Shown: one piece after another, positions 1-9,029 of the stretch
How the letters are laid out: each line of letters starts with the position of its first letter
How positions within the stretch are numbered: position 1 is the stretch's first letter
Origin: Alphaproteobacteria bacterium
Lineage (GTDB): Bacteria; Planctomycetota; Phycisphaerae; UBA1845
NCBI GenBank assembly: GCA_028285105.1
Contig: JANQQE010000011.1
Location: forward strand, 310,001-374,000
Direction: 5' to 3'
DNA length: 64,000 nucleotides
The notes under the pieces: model-generated
Seen by the model: the letters and a program-made list of their open reading frames with translations, nothing else
Database searches by the model: none
Told to the model about the DNA's origin: nothing
Position numbers and translations under genes: made by a program

Positions 1-1
1 A

Positions 2-1396
2 ACGGTGCTGGGCCCAACGCATGAAGAGGTCATCACTGAAATCGTCCGGGCATACGTCAACAGTTACAAACAGCTTCCGGTGACACTCTATCAAATTCAA
101 ACGAAATTCCGCGATGAGGAACGACCCAAGAGTGGTGTGTTGCGAACGCGCGAGTTTCTGATGAAAGATGCGTATTCATTTAACCCGTCGCTCGAATCGC
201 TCAATGAAAGTTATGAGCGGATGTATGCGGCGTACTGCAAAATTTACGAACGCTGCGGCATGCCATACGTGGCAGTTGAAGCCGATTCTGGTGCGATCGG
301 TGGCGATGCGTCGCATGAGTTTATGGTGGTGACCGATGCGGGTGAAGATTGGCTCGTGCGAACGGAAGACGGGTCGTACGCGGCCAACGTCGAGCGGGCA
401 ATTGTCGCACCACTTAAAGCCGGTCCCACGCAGGATGCGACCAACCTCGAAGAAATCCACACGCCCGGTAAAGCCACCATCGACGAAGTCTCGACGCTGC
501 TCAAATGCAAACCGTCGGACATGATCAAAACCATCGTGTACAGCGCTGACGAAACACCGGTCGTTGTTCTGGTTCGCGGTGACCACGAAGTCAACGAAGC
601 CAAGCTTCGCAAGTTCCTCGACTGCAAATCGCTCGAACTCGCGAAGGTGGAAACCATTCGCAAAGTAACCGGAGCGGATGTCGGTTTCGCAGGACCGGTC
701 GGACTCGCAGGCGTTCGCATCGTCGCCGACCAAGCCGTCACCATCATGCAAAACGCGGTGACCGGCGCGAACAAAACCGACTACCACTACACCGGCGTCA
801 ACCTCGATCGCGATTTCTCGATCACCGAGTCAGCCGACCTGCGTTATGCCGTGCAGGGCGACAGTTCCCCCAACGGTTCACCGTTCGTCTTTGAAAAGTG
901 CATCGAAGTCGGCCACGTTTTCAAACTTGGCACGAAATACTCCGACGCGATGAAAGCCACCTTCCTCGATGAAAACGGCAAAAGTATTCCGATCATCATG
1001 GGTTGCTATGGCATCGGCGTGAATCGTATCTTAGCCGCCAGCATCGAAGCGTCGCACGACGACAACGGCATCTGTTGGCCGATCAGCATTTCACCCTTCG
1101 CGGTACACATCGCTGCGCTCGACGTTCGCGAAGAGTCGGTGATGCAGACGGCTATGAAGATTCACGACGAGCTTGAGGCAGCCGGCATCGACGTGCTGCT
1201 CGACGATCGCGATTCGCGGCCCGGTGCGAAATTCAAAGACGCCGATCTGATCGGCATCCCCTACCGCGTCACGGTTGGCAAGCGTGGACTTGCTGACGGC
1301 ATCGTCGAGTTCAAACTTCGCAAGTCGGACGAGGTTGAGAAAATCGCGCCCGATCAGATCGTTGGTGTGATTCGCGAGAAGATTGCGAATTCGTAG
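2..1396 (+). CDS. proS: Prolyl-tRNA synthetase, 5'-truncated by window edge
   Basis: Charges tRNA-Pro with proline in the cytoplasm. The frame is open from the first bases, so the N-terminal part (class II motif 1) lies outside the window. Visible: class II motif 2 with FRDEERPKSGVLRTREF, then an inserted YbaK-like editing domain (about residues 140-290, with LVRGDHEVNEAKL and GFAGPVGL) that hydrolyses mischarged Ala-tRNA, then motif 3 (GCYGIGVNRILAA), then the C-terminal anticodon-binding domain (DDRDSRPGAKFKDADLIGIP). The editing insertion marks the bacterial-type enzyme, normally about 570 aa; about 464 codons are seen. The GTG near base 5 is not the true start. The 3' end overlaps the convergent glycosyltransferase gene by 86 bases. 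Confidence 0.97.
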   Translation, partial: TVLGPTHEEVITEIVRAYVNSYKQLPVTLYQIQTKFRDEERPKSGVLRTREFLMKDAYSFNPSLESLNESYERMYAAYCKIYERCGMPYVAVEADSGAIGGDASHEFMVVTDAGEDWLVRTEDGSYAANVERAIVAPLKAGPTQDATNLEEIHTPGKATIDEVSTLLKCKPSDMIKTIVYSADETPVVVLVRGDHEVNEAKLRKFLDCKSLELAKVETIRKVTGADVGFAGPVGLAGVRIVADQAVTIMQNAVTGANKTDYHYTGVNLDRDFSITESADLRYAVQGDSSPNGSPFVFEKCIEVGHVFKLGTKYSDAMKATFLDENGKSIPIIMGCYGIGVNRILAASIEASHDDNGICWPISISPFAVHIAALDVREESVMQTAMKIHDELEAAGIDVLLDDRDSRPGAKFKDADLIGIPYRVTVGKRGLADGIVEFKLRKSDEVEKIAPDQIVGVIREKIANS

Positions 1397-2603
1397 TCGG
1401 GTCGCGTTCGACCGTCGCGAGTTGATTCGTCAAATCCCCCACCCAATACTTTGAATCGAGTTTTCTGGCTTCTGTGCGAGCGGCGTGCGCGAACTGTTTG
1501 AGTCGCTGCGGATCTTTGAATGATTCGATGGCGATGCGAATGTCGGCGGGATTTCGCGAAGTCACGCTGATACCGCAACCGGTTTCGGTAATGTACCGAT
1601 TGACGAAACAACCCGGCGGAACAATCGCAAGGATCGGCCGCCCGACCGCAAGGTAATCGACGATCTTCGACGGAAAGCAGCCCTGCACTTCCTCGGGGTA
1701 TGGCGTCTCATGCCCCAGCGCCACGACCAACACATGCGAATTGGCAAGGGTCGCCATCGCCGACACGCGGTCCAGCCACTGCACATCCTGCCCGGCAAGC
1801 ATCGGATGCGGTTGGGCCAGAAACGTCAACGCAATACCCTCAACGTCGCGCGTGCCTTCAATCAATCGCTCAATCGAATCTTCGTGGGCTTGGTAAATGC
1901 TTCCCGCATAAGTCATGCGCAAACCATTTGCAAAACTCGGCAGCGGTGTGGGTTCACATTTCGCAATGCAGTGCGGAAGCACCCAAGTCTGATTGACGCC
2001 ACGCTTTTGATAATGCCCGGCAAACTCGCGCGTGGGAACCACGACCAGCGCCGCATTGCGCATCACCCGCCGATCGACCCATTTCCAGAACGCTCGCTTG
2101 AGTTTGTTCTTGGCGATAAGCGTCTCGGCGAACAGATCATGCATATAGACGACGAGCGGTTTGTGGCTGGTACAAGCGATCAGCCAACCGGCGAGCAGGC
2201 TGTATCGATGCGGATAGACGGCAAGAATTCGATCGGCTGACGACTTTCGGCCCACTCGCCAGAAACGAAACGCGGTGATGATCGAAGCGATCCACGTGCG
2301 AATCGTACCGTCTTCATCGGATTTTCCCGGCCACGTGACCGATTGCGTCGGCAGGTCGGGAGTCTCCGTCGCATCGCCACCTGACATCTCTTCACTGGCA
2401 GACATCGCCCGCATATCGCGCGTCAGCACTGCGTAATCCTGTGCAGAGGCCTCGCCAAATAGCGTCGCAAGCACCTGCGTCGATGCACGCTTGGTCGGTG
2501 GCCAATGCCAACTGACGATCAGCGTTTGGCCCGTCGTATTAAATTGAACGCTGGGCCCACTTTCGGCTGATATGTGCGTTTTCGCATGCGACGCATAGTT
2601 CAT
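1311..2603 (-). CDS. Glycosyltransferase, GT4-like
   Basis: About 430 aa with the layout of GT-B glycosyltransferases. The N-terminal half has a Rossmann-like stretch (VYMHDLFAETLIAKNK). The C-terminal half has MTYAGSIYQAHEDSIERLI, a PYPEEVQGCFPSKIVDYLAVGRPIL segment typical of the nucleotide-sugar binding half of family 4, and a final helical tail. It would transfer a sugar to a lipid- or polymer-linked acceptor; substrate unknown. The start is uncertain: an ATG at 2603 gives MNYASHAKTH, and a GTG at 2648 is also open, neither with a good Shine-Dalgarno site. The 3' end runs 86 bases antisense into proS. It lies divergent from the GT2 gene at 2760, so both probably belong to one glycan locus. 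Confidence 0.8.
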   Translation of the reverse strand: MNYASHAKTHISAESGPSVQFNTTGQTLIVSWHWPPTKRASTQVLATLFGEASAQDYAVLTRDMRAMSASEEMSGGDATETPDLPTQSVTWPGKSDEDGTIRTWIASIITAFRFWRVGRKSSADRILAVYPHRYSLLAGWLIACTSHKPLVVYMHDLFAETLIAKNKLKRAFWKWVDRRVMRNAALVVVPTREFAGHYQKRGVNQTWVLPHCIAKCEPTPLPSFANGLRMTYAGSIYQAHEDSIERLIEGTRDVEGIALTFLAQPHPMLAGQDVQWLDRVSAMATLANSHVLVVALGHETPYPEEVQGCFPSKIVDYLAVGRPILAIVPPGCFVNRYITETGCGISVTSRNPADIRIAIESFKDPQRLKQFAHAARTEARKLDSKYWVGDLTNQLATVERDPTTNSQSSRESHQRSDRARFSQPRPTCEV

Positions 2604-2759
2604 TTTAGGGTTATCGGAATATGCGAATGCTACCCCCAGCATTCGCACAAGGACGCATCGTGAAGGCCGATATTCGTCAATAAACTATAGCAAAACCGCC
2701 GATAATATAGGTGAATCGTACCTATCGAACCCGAATCTCTACCACGAGCGAAGCATCGC

Positions 2760-3803
2760 ATGAACACCCAGAAGCCGCCATCCACGAACGTCACCGTCTC
2801 ACTCGTCACCACCGTCCTCAACGAGCGCGAGGGGTGCGACGTGTTCCTCCAATCGCTCATCCACCAGACCCGCAAGCCGGATGAAGTCGTGGTGGTCGAT
2901 GGCGGCTCGACCGACGGCACGCTCGATGTTATTCGCTCGCACGCCGAGCGCGATCCATCCATCCGCCTGATCGAAGCCCCCGGCTGCAACATCGGCCAGG
3001 GTCGAAATCTCGGCGTCAAAAACGCGACCAGCCGCATCATCGTCAGCACGGATACCGGTTGTCGTTTGGAACCGCAGTGGTGCGAGAAAATTGTTCAACC
3101 GTTTATCGACGATCCGCAGGTTGAGTTCGTCGGCGGGACTTACAAAATCGAATCGCACTCGTCGCTTGAAGAAATCATCGGTGCGGTGACGATGCGCGGC
3201 GTGTTGGAACCGATCGATCCGGAATCATTCAATCCGTCGTGTCGATCGATGGCCTATACGAAAGATTTGTGGGAGCGCTCCGGCGGTTTTCCTGAATGGA
3301 CGCCGGTCGATGACAATCTGTTCAATCTGCGCATCCGGCAGATGAACGTTCGTCGGGCGCACGCGTCAGAAGCCGTGGTCCATTGGCGGCCGCGTCAGAC
3401 CCTCAAGAGCCTTTACAAGCAGTTCCGCGTCTACGCATCGACCACCGGCCACACGCAACTCGATGCGGGCGCGACTCGTTACAACCTCCGCAACATGGCC
3501 ATCACCATCGCCCTGCTAGCCACAGGATTCCTGCACCCGGCATTCTGGATCGCCGGCGCAGCGTCATTCCTCTACTTCTTCGTCTACAACTACCACAGCA
3601 AATGTCGAAGGGTAGCCAAACGCTGCAAGCTAACCAACGCCTACGAGCTAGCAATGCTAGTCCACTGGACCGTAGTCGCCGGCGATGCAGTAGGATACCT
3701 CCACGCCACCTGGCAACGCCTCCGCCGAAATCAATGGTACGCAAGGATGCTTCAGCAGTATCTCAACCCGGAATCAACCGGGCAGCAATTGGCCACACGT
3801 TGA
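2760..3803 (+). CDS. Family 2 glycosyltransferase with C-terminal membrane segment
   Basis: 347 aa. The N-terminal GT-A fold is clear: VSLVTTVLNEREGCDVFLQSL, then VVVDGGSTDGT, then the metal-binding region IVSTDTGCRLEPQW (about residues 95-110), then a GGFPEWTPVDDNLFNLR acceptor-side segment. One or two hydrophobic helices near residues 245-285 (ITIALLATGFLHPAFWIAG and a following FLYFFVY) place it at the membrane. It probably adds a sugar during polysaccharide or lipid glycan assembly; the donor cannot be told. The ATG at 2760 is the only sensible start, with a poor ribosome site. The last 106 bases are duplicated downstream at 4023-4128. Confidence 0.9.
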   Translation: MNTQKPPSTNVTVSLVTTVLNEREGCDVFLQSLIHQTRKPDEVVVVDGGSTDGTLDVIRSHAERDPSIRLIEAPGCNIGQGRNLGVKNATSRIIVSTDTGCRLEPQWCEKIVQPFIDDPQVEFVGGTYKIESHSSLEEIIGAVTMRGVLEPIDPESFNPSCRSMAYTKDLWERSGGFPEWTPVDDNLFNLRIRQMNVRRAHASEAVVHWRPRQTLKSLYKQFRVYASTTGHTQLDAGATRYNLRNMAITIALLATGFLHPAFWIAGAASFLYFFVYNYHSKCRRVAKRCKLTNAYELAMLVHWTVVAGDAVGYLHATWQRLRRNQWYARMLQQYLNPESTGQQLATR

Positions 3804-3824
3804 TTTTCTTGAGATTGGGTTCAT

Positions 3825-3853
3825 GGGTGGCCCGCCTCCTTTGGAGGTGGGGG
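3825..3853 (+). repeat. REP-like hairpin, first copy
   Basis: The sequence GGGTGGCCC is followed by a stem-loop with arms CCGCCTCC and GGAGGTGG around a TTT loop (one G-T pair). It sits 20 bases after the GT2 stop codon and faces a second hairpin of the same design at 3994-4020. It may also stop transcription, but no T-run follows. Confidence 0.55.
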
Positions 3854-3993
3854 ATGCGATGATTCTCATTGTTTAGCGCCCGAACGCGTTACCTGTCTTG
3901 ATTCTCCTCCACCTCGAAGTCTTAGGTATAAAGGGGCGTCACTGAGCGTCACGACGATGACGATGCGCCAAACTGACGGCCATCATCGACTCC

Positions 3994-4020
3994 CCCATGT
4001 TCAAAGAACATGGGCCACCC
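3994..4020 (-). repeat. REP-like hairpin, second copy, inverted
   Basis: A perfect 9-bp stem (CCCATGTTC / GAACATGGG) around an AAA loop, followed by GGGCCACCC. That heptamer-plus element is the inverse of GGGTGGCCC at 3825, so the two units point toward each other like a bacterial interspersed mosaic pair. The duplicated GT2 end begins three bases further on. Confidence 0.55.
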
Positions 4021-4022
4021 GC

Positions 4023-4128
4023 CCTCCACGCCACCTGGCAACGCCTCCGCCGAAATCGATGGTACGCGAAGATGCTTCAGCAATACCTCAATCCTGAATC
4101 GGCCGGACAGCAATTGGTCACACATTAA
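4023..4128 (+). repeat. Partial duplicate of the GT2 gene 3' end (3698-3803)
   Basis: Bases 4023-4128 repeat 3698-3803, the last 35 codons of the upstream glycosyltransferase including its stop, at a constant offset of 325 and with roughly a dozen substitutions. The copy has no complete gene attached. It is either the remnant of a deleted tandem paralogue or a product of recombination between the REP-like hairpins that lie between the two copies. Confidence 0.9.
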
Positions 4129-4228
4129 GATTGCTTGGCGTAGGTCAATTACTGTTTTGGATTATTCAGTCCAAGCCACAGGTATCGAATAGCCAAAATC
4201 GTGGTATTTGTCCGCGTATAACCGTTAG

Positions 4229-4786
4229 TTACACATCGTACTCGTTAGTTTGCACCCCGCATTCAGAACAACGTTTGGAATAGGTTCCTCTTAGGTCATA
4301 TCCACAGTTAGCACATAGTCCCGCCCGCATGCGACGGCGATGGCGACCCATCTTGCCCCTGATCCAGAATATCACGGGCCAAGTTGCAAACAGTAAGACC
4401 AAAACCCAAAGCGGAATTACGACCGACCGAAAGCTGTACGTCAAACCTTTAAATTTCTCATGGGAAATGCCCGCTGGAACAGCCCTGCGCACGGCGTCGC
4501 TACTATTCGAGAACCGTCTATGGGGGAATAGACTAATCCGCTCTTGCGCTCTCGCTTCGGAGTCATACAGCCTAAAGAACTCGCAATGCCCACGGCCAAA
4601 ACGCAATTCGACTACATTCGAAGAATCCGACCAAATCTCCCACCACCAACCGGTTCAAATACTGGCTATCCAAACAATGGTTGCGACGATGCAAGCCAAG
4701 ATGAGTGACCACAAAATAAGGCGAGAAACAACTCTTTTGAATGCTCCGCAATCTAGCGATTCGTTCTTCGAGGCGATTGGTGTCAT
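4229..4786 (-). pseudogene. Membrane protein with C-terminal zinc ribbon, interrupted by an in-frame TGA
   Basis: Reading from an ATG at 4786 gives 43 codons, including a transmembrane helix (LILWSLILACIVATIVWIA), then a TGA at 4657-4655. The same frame then continues without a break for 142 codons (TGWWWEIWSDSS...), through a second hydrophobic helix (VVIPLWVLVLLFATWPVIFW), a basic stretch (RRRRMR) and a final CANCGYDLRGT / CSECG zinc ribbon. The two-helix plus CGYDLRG-ribbon layout is a common planctomycete family of unknown function, so the two parts belong together. The TGA makes this a likely pseudogene; a sequencing error is possible. If only the distal part is made, it would start near 4606 and lack the first helix. 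Confidence 0.7.
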
Positions 4787-5031
4787 TTGAACGCCAAGTC
4801 AGTCTACTCACCACAACCAGGATAATGATTCAGGACAGCTACGCACGCCGTCAGATTTAGGAATGGCGTTAATGATTGGACTTCGTTTCCGATCTGACAT
4901 CGGAATGTTCAGATACAGGAGACTAATTTAACAAAGTTGCCAAATGTTCTCTGCAACGTCTCAATAGGCGTCGAGTACATGATACCCGGCCTGCTCAAAC
5001 TAGTCATGTGTAGATGATTAACGTGGCTTGG

Positions 5032-6168
5032 TCAGGTCAATTGTGATTCGCGAGATACCGTTCGGGCGAGTATGATTTTTGACTTGAAAGTGGCTTTTTG
5101 CACGCGGTTTTCGCGGCGTGGGGCTTGTTCCCACAGGTTCAGGTATTCGTCGGCTGTCTTTGACCAACTTAGCGTGCTCGCGTGTTGGTAGCCGCCTTCG
5201 ATCAGTTTTTGGCGTTCTTCGTCGTTTGTGGCGTAGTGGGCGACGTGGGCTGCGATCGATTCGGCGTCTCCGCCGGATACCAGGTAGGGGCTGAACGGTT
5301 CGCCGTTGACGTACAGGTCTTTTAGCTTGTCGGGGTATGCCGCGACGACCAGCCGCTTGCGGGCCATCGATTCCTGAATGGCCATCCTTCCTGCTATAAA
5401 CGCGAAGCAGCCGTCGGTGATGCGTTCCTGCGCGTCGGGCTGCCATCCGTGGAAGGTGATCGGCAGTGCGCCTTCCTGCGACTTGCGTTGCAATGGTTCG
5501 CGGAGCGTTCCGTCGCCGTACACGTTTAGATGAATATTCATCTTGTGCTTGTCGCGCAAAACCTGAATGGCATCGACGTAGATTTCGATGGCGCTGTCGG
5601 GTTCGAGCCTGCCGACGAAGGTGGCGGTATCCGGATTCGGTTCTTCGATTTGCTCCAGGTCTTTCGCTTCCGGAAACAGTCCTTGATTTGGTACGCAGTC
5701 CGGTTTCACGCCGAGCATCGGTTCGATGAATTCGCCGTCGTGGATGATGCCATCGACCAGATTCAGCGTGCGCCGGGCGCGGGCTTTCTCTTCGTCGGGG
5801 ACGGGATAGGTGTATGACATTCCATGTCGCGTCAGGAACAGCGGTTTGTTCGGCATCGTCCATGCGAGCATGCGGTAGAAGTATTCCAGCACGAGCGTGT
5901 CGCTGATGTGAATGACATCCGCATCGCGGAAGAGCTTCCGCTTCATCATCAAATCGAACCAGCAGCGCATTGGCGAGCGGTGGGCTGGGAAGCGGTGTAC
6001 ACGGACGCCTTCGTGGACTTCCGAATCGGCTAAACCGTCTTCGTGTGCCGCACACACCAAGTCAACCTGATGCCCCTTCGCGATCATCGCCTGGCTGAGT
6101 CGGTGCATGTACTTCTCAACACCGCCGACGGCTGGCCAATACCGATATGTGACGAAAACGATTCGCAT
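5032..6168 (-). CDS. Family 4 glycosyltransferase
   Basis: 378 aa GT-B enzyme. The N-terminus MRIVFVTYRYWPAVGGVEKY is the classic family 4 acceptor-domain start with its GG loop. Further on come DVIHISDTLVLEYFYRML, the linker region TATFVGRLEPDSAIEIYVDA, and the donor-binding GCFAFIAGRMAIQESMARKR, where the family's E-x7-E motif is only partly kept. It probably adds a hexose to a growing surface glycan. The start is set at 6168, where GAGGAA precedes the ATG by a normal distance; a TTG at 6174 is less likely. It is the last gene of a minus-strand operon and starts 10 bases after the methyltransferase stop. Confidence 0.9.
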   Translation of the reverse strand: MRIVFVTYRYWPAVGGVEKYMHRLSQAMIAKGHQVDLVCAAHEDGLADSEVHEGVRVHRFPAHRSPMRCWFDLMMKRKLFRDADVIHISDTLVLEYFYRMLAWTMPNKPLFLTRHGMSYTYPVPDEEKARARRTLNLVDGIIHDGEFIEPMLGVKPDCVPNQGLFPEAKDLEQIEEPNPDTATFVGRLEPDSAIEIYVDAIQVLRDKHKMNIHLNVYGDGTLREPLQRKSQEGALPITFHGWQPDAQERITDGCFAFIAGRMAIQESMARKRLVVAAYPDKLKDLYVNGEPFSPYLVSGGDAESIAAHVAHYATNDEERQKLIEGGYQHASTLSWSKTADEYLNLWEQAPRRENRVQKATFKSKIILARTVSRESQLT

Positions 6169-6178
6169 GTTCAATTCC

Positions 6179-6913
6179 TCAATGGACGACCCGCGAGTAG
6201 CGTTCCTTGCGAAGGGCCACCTGCTCGCCGGTGAGTTTGCTGACGACGGCTGACGCTTTGGACTGACCGAGCAATTCGATCAGACCATTGGCAACCATGC
6301 CCTTCCAGCCGCGTCTCTTTCGCGCGCCGAAGCATCCGACCAGAAAAGGCAAATCCTGCGGCGGTCTGGCCAGTGCGCAGACGTCGGAGCGATTTTCCAA
6401 AACGGAGTATGCCACTCGCGGGAAGTCGTCAAAATCGCGCTCAGACCAGGTACTCAGGTGCGCTTCGGCGGGGTTACCGAGGATTGCGTCGCGACTTTCT
6501 GCATCGCGCGGATACGTCAACAGGACGCACTTGTTCGCGTGTTCGTAGAGTTTTCGGATGATTCGCTGCCCCGCTTCTTTCGGGAAATGTTCGAGCACAT
6601 CGCCCATGAAGATGACATCGTATTGACCGAGGCCGTCGATCACCGATTCGGCGTCGCCGATATGGATCTGGTCGTAGATGTAATCGTGCAGCGGCGAGAG
6701 GTAATCTTTGAAGATTTCGATACCTTCGAGGCGCAAGCGCCATCCGTCGCGCTTGGTTTCGCTGGCGTTTTCGGCATGCCAGACATCGACGTACTCGCGA
6801 AAGATGACGCCGTATTTTCCGAAACCGACGCCGACATCGAGGATGGACTGTGGTTGCAGTTGCCGCACGGCATTTGCAATGACAGGTATGGCGTAAGGGG
6901 CGCTGGCGGCCAT
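6179..6913 (-). CDS. Class I SAM-dependent methyltransferase
   Basis: 244 aa. Motif I is SILDVGVGFGKYGVIF near residue 25, the acidic motif II follows in LRLEGIEIFKDYL, and YDVIFMGDVLEHFPKEAG near residue 100 is motif IV/V. The C-terminal 80 residues are basic and resemble nothing I know. Between two glycosyltransferase genes, it probably methylates a sugar or a glycan intermediate in the cytoplasm. The start has TAGGAG nine bases upstream, and that site overlaps the TAG stop of the preceding gene, so translation is probably coupled. Confidence 0.85.
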   Translation of the reverse strand: MAASAPYAIPVIANAVRQLQPQSILDVGVGFGKYGVIFREYVDVWHAENASETKRDGWRLRLEGIEIFKDYLSPLHDYIYDQIHIGDAESVIDGLGQYDVIFMGDVLEHFPKEAGQRIIRKLYEHANKCVLLTYPRDAESRDAILGNPAEAHLSTWSERDFDDFPRVAYSVLENRSDVCALARPPQDLPFLVGCFGARKRRGWKGMVANGLIELLGQSKASAVVSKLTGEQVALRKERYSRVVH

Positions 6914-6925
6914 GATTTATTACTC

Positions 6926-7927
6926 CTACCCGACCTGAGATACTGGTACTTGTTCCGAGGACTCTTCCGACTTTTGCGAACGGGCAGCCCACGTCGCCTG
7001 TGCGAGATGCAGCGCGGTACTCCAATCGGCATGGTGCTTGAGTGCTTCCCAAAAAGCCGTCCGAGCCGATCGATATTCGCCGCTCTTGAAATGGTCAAAT
7101 GCCATTTGTCGAAAGCAGTTAGCCAACTTGCCTTGCAACTTTCGACGGGAATCTGACGCTGCGTCGGGGAAGCGCTCGAGGATGCGCTGCATCGCCTGAG
7201 CTTGCTGCTGCGTGTTTCGAATTGGACTGGTGAGGCTGAGGCTGCCGGGCGTTTGATGCTGGACTGAAAGCGGTTCACCGACGTACCCAACGCGGCATTT
7301 TGAGGCGACGTCCAGGAAGAACAGCCACTCTTCCGAATACTGCTGCCCCGGGGGGAATCGTACCTCTGAACCAATGACGCTTTTTCGCACCATCGCGGTG
7401 ATTGGCGAGATCACGTAGCTGACCACCATCCGATCGACGAGACGCCGATCACAAACGAACTGACGTGGTGAAATCTCCTCCATCCGCACCGGGCCCTCTT
7501 CTTCGACGAGTTCGGCGAACGCGCTGCGATGAAGATTCCCCTGCACGTCGATGCACGAAAAGTCGCTGAACACAAGACCGAGTTCGGGTCGGCGGCAGAA
7601 CAATTCCAACTGCCTCAATAGTTTGCTGGGGACGAATTCGTCATCGGCGTCGAGAAACGCGATGTATTCGCCGCGGGCAAGGTCGATACCCTTGTTCCGC
7701 GCGACGCTGCTTCCACTTTGCGGTTGACGGTGATACAGCATCCGATCGCCAAGGCGCAACAGGTGCTGCTGAACGGCTTCGCGAGTGTTGTCGGTAGAAC
7801 CGTCGTCAATGACGATCAATTCCCAAGACAGCGCACGCTGAGCCAACACCGAAAGAATCGCCCGAGGAAGCGTCTTCGCCGAATTAAAGGTTGGGATGAC
7901 GATACTGACGAGCGGCGTTGCGGCCAT
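6926..7927 (-). CDS. Family 2 glycosyltransferase
   Basis: 333 aa. GT-A fold: LVSIVIPTFNSAKTLPRAIL at the N-terminus, ELIVIDDGSTDNT, then ARGEYIAFLDADDEFVP carrying the DxD-type metal motif. The rest is soluble, with helices at the C-terminus (RTAFWEALKHHADWSTA) like those of many planctomycete GT2 enzymes. First gene of the operon that continues with a methyltransferase and a GT4 enzyme. The ATG at 7927 fits the family start (MAATPLVSIVIPTFN); a TTG 14 codons upstream is open, with an AAGGA between the two. The 257-base gap to the divergent gene at 8185 should hold both promoters. Confidence 0.9.
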   Translation of the reverse strand: MAATPLVSIVIPTFNSAKTLPRAILSVLAQRALSWELIVIDDGSTDNTREAVQQHLLRLGDRMLYHRQPQSGSSVARNKGIDLARGEYIAFLDADDEFVPSKLLRQLELFCRRPELGLVFSDFSCIDVQGNLHRSAFAELVEEEGPVRMEEISPRQFVCDRRLVDRMVVSYVISPITAMVRKSVIGSEVRFPPGQQYSEEWLFFLDVASKCRVGYVGEPLSVQHQTPGSLSLTSPIRNTQQQAQAMQRILERFPDAASDSRRKLQGKLANCFRQMAFDHFKSGEYRSARTAFWEALKHHADWSTALHLAQATWAARSQKSEESSEQVPVSQVG

Positions 7928-8184
7928 TATGGGTGATTCATTCCTTGGGGTAGATTTCTTTGCGTTCAATTCAAGCGCACCGTCAAACCGACTGTATTGC
8001 GGAACGCCTCACATTATTATCGGATGGTTCTCGACCGAACTTAGACCGAATTCACTGGCAACCAACCGGGTGCTTTACCGCTATAGATGGTGGTGGATTG
8101 GTTCTTCAGGCATGTTTACAGGCGTCCGATAAGAGGGATTGATGGACCGTTGGAAATTTTGCGGGTCCCGGAGTATTAGAATCA

Positions 8185-8982
8185 ATGGCCGAACAAGCCA
8201 CGATCCAACTGAATCAACCCCCCGCGCGTAAAGACACTGGTACGCAGGTTTGGGAGCGCGTCTGGAAGCATGTGCCCGATGCGGCGAAGGATGATGCTGC
8301 GCTGACGCGGGAACGGGAAGGTCCGCGTTGGGCTTGCATAGTCGATGCGTTGGAGTCGACGTTTGGCAGCATCGAAGGATTGCGCACCGTCGAACTCGGT
8401 AGCGGTCGAGCGGATCTCTCCGTGTTGCTCGCTGAGCGCGGCGCCAACGTCACGCTTGTCGACCAGAGCGACAAAGCCCTCGACCTTGCCCGCAAACGTT
8501 TTGATCGATTGGGGTTGCCCGCCGTGTATCGTGAAGGCGATCTACTCAATCCCGGCAAACTCATCGACGGACAATTCGACGCGTCGCTGTCGTACGGCGT
8601 CATCGAACATTTCAAAAACAAAGCGCGCACGCAAACGATCAAAACACATCACGACGTCTTGCGACCGGGCGGGTTGGCCGTCATCGGTGTGCCCAATTCG
8701 CGTTGCCCGCAATACCGCTTGTGGAAGGCGTATTTGGAATTGCGCGGATGGTGGCCCTACGGCATGGAAATCCCCTACTCGCGTCGTGAACTGCTTCGGC
8801 GCGCGGAGAAAGCCGGGTTCGTCAACTGTCGCGTTCCCTGTACAGGATTCTGGCAGGCGATCGGAGATCAATGGGGTCGCAGTATTCTCGGACGCGGTCC
8901 GGACTGGAGCCAGAAGCCATCGATGCTCGATTCGTGGCTTGGATTCTCGCTGTTGTTTTTGGGTTGGCGGGCGAAAACTTGA
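8185..8982 (+). CDS. Class I SAM-dependent methyltransferase
   Basis: 265 aa. Motif I is TVELGSGRADLSVLLAERG near residue 70, followed by TLVDQSDKALDLARKRF, YREGDLLNP and the DASLSYGVIEHF segment, then LRPGGLAVIGVPNSRCP. This is the UbiE/Methyltransf_11 type. The target is unknown; placed among glycosyltransferases it could modify a glycan or lipid carrier. The stop codon lies about 50 bases before the likely start of the sulfatase-fold gene, so the two are probably cotranscribed. Confidence 0.87.
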   Translation: MAEQATIQLNQPPARKDTGTQVWERVWKHVPDAAKDDAALTREREGPRWACIVDALESTFGSIEGLRTVELGSGRADLSVLLAERGANVTLVDQSDKALDLARKRFDRLGLPAVYREGDLLNPGKLIDGQFDASLSYGVIEHFKNKARTQTIKTHHDVLRPGGLAVIGVPNSRCPQYRLWKAYLELRGWWPYGMEIPYSRRELLRRAEKAGFVNCRVPCTGFWQAIGDQWGRSILGRGPDWSQKPSMLDSWLGFSLLFLGWRAKT

Positions 8983-9029
8983 GTCAAGGGCAATCTTCAT
9001 CGGGGCAATCTTCATCGGAGCGCCAAACC

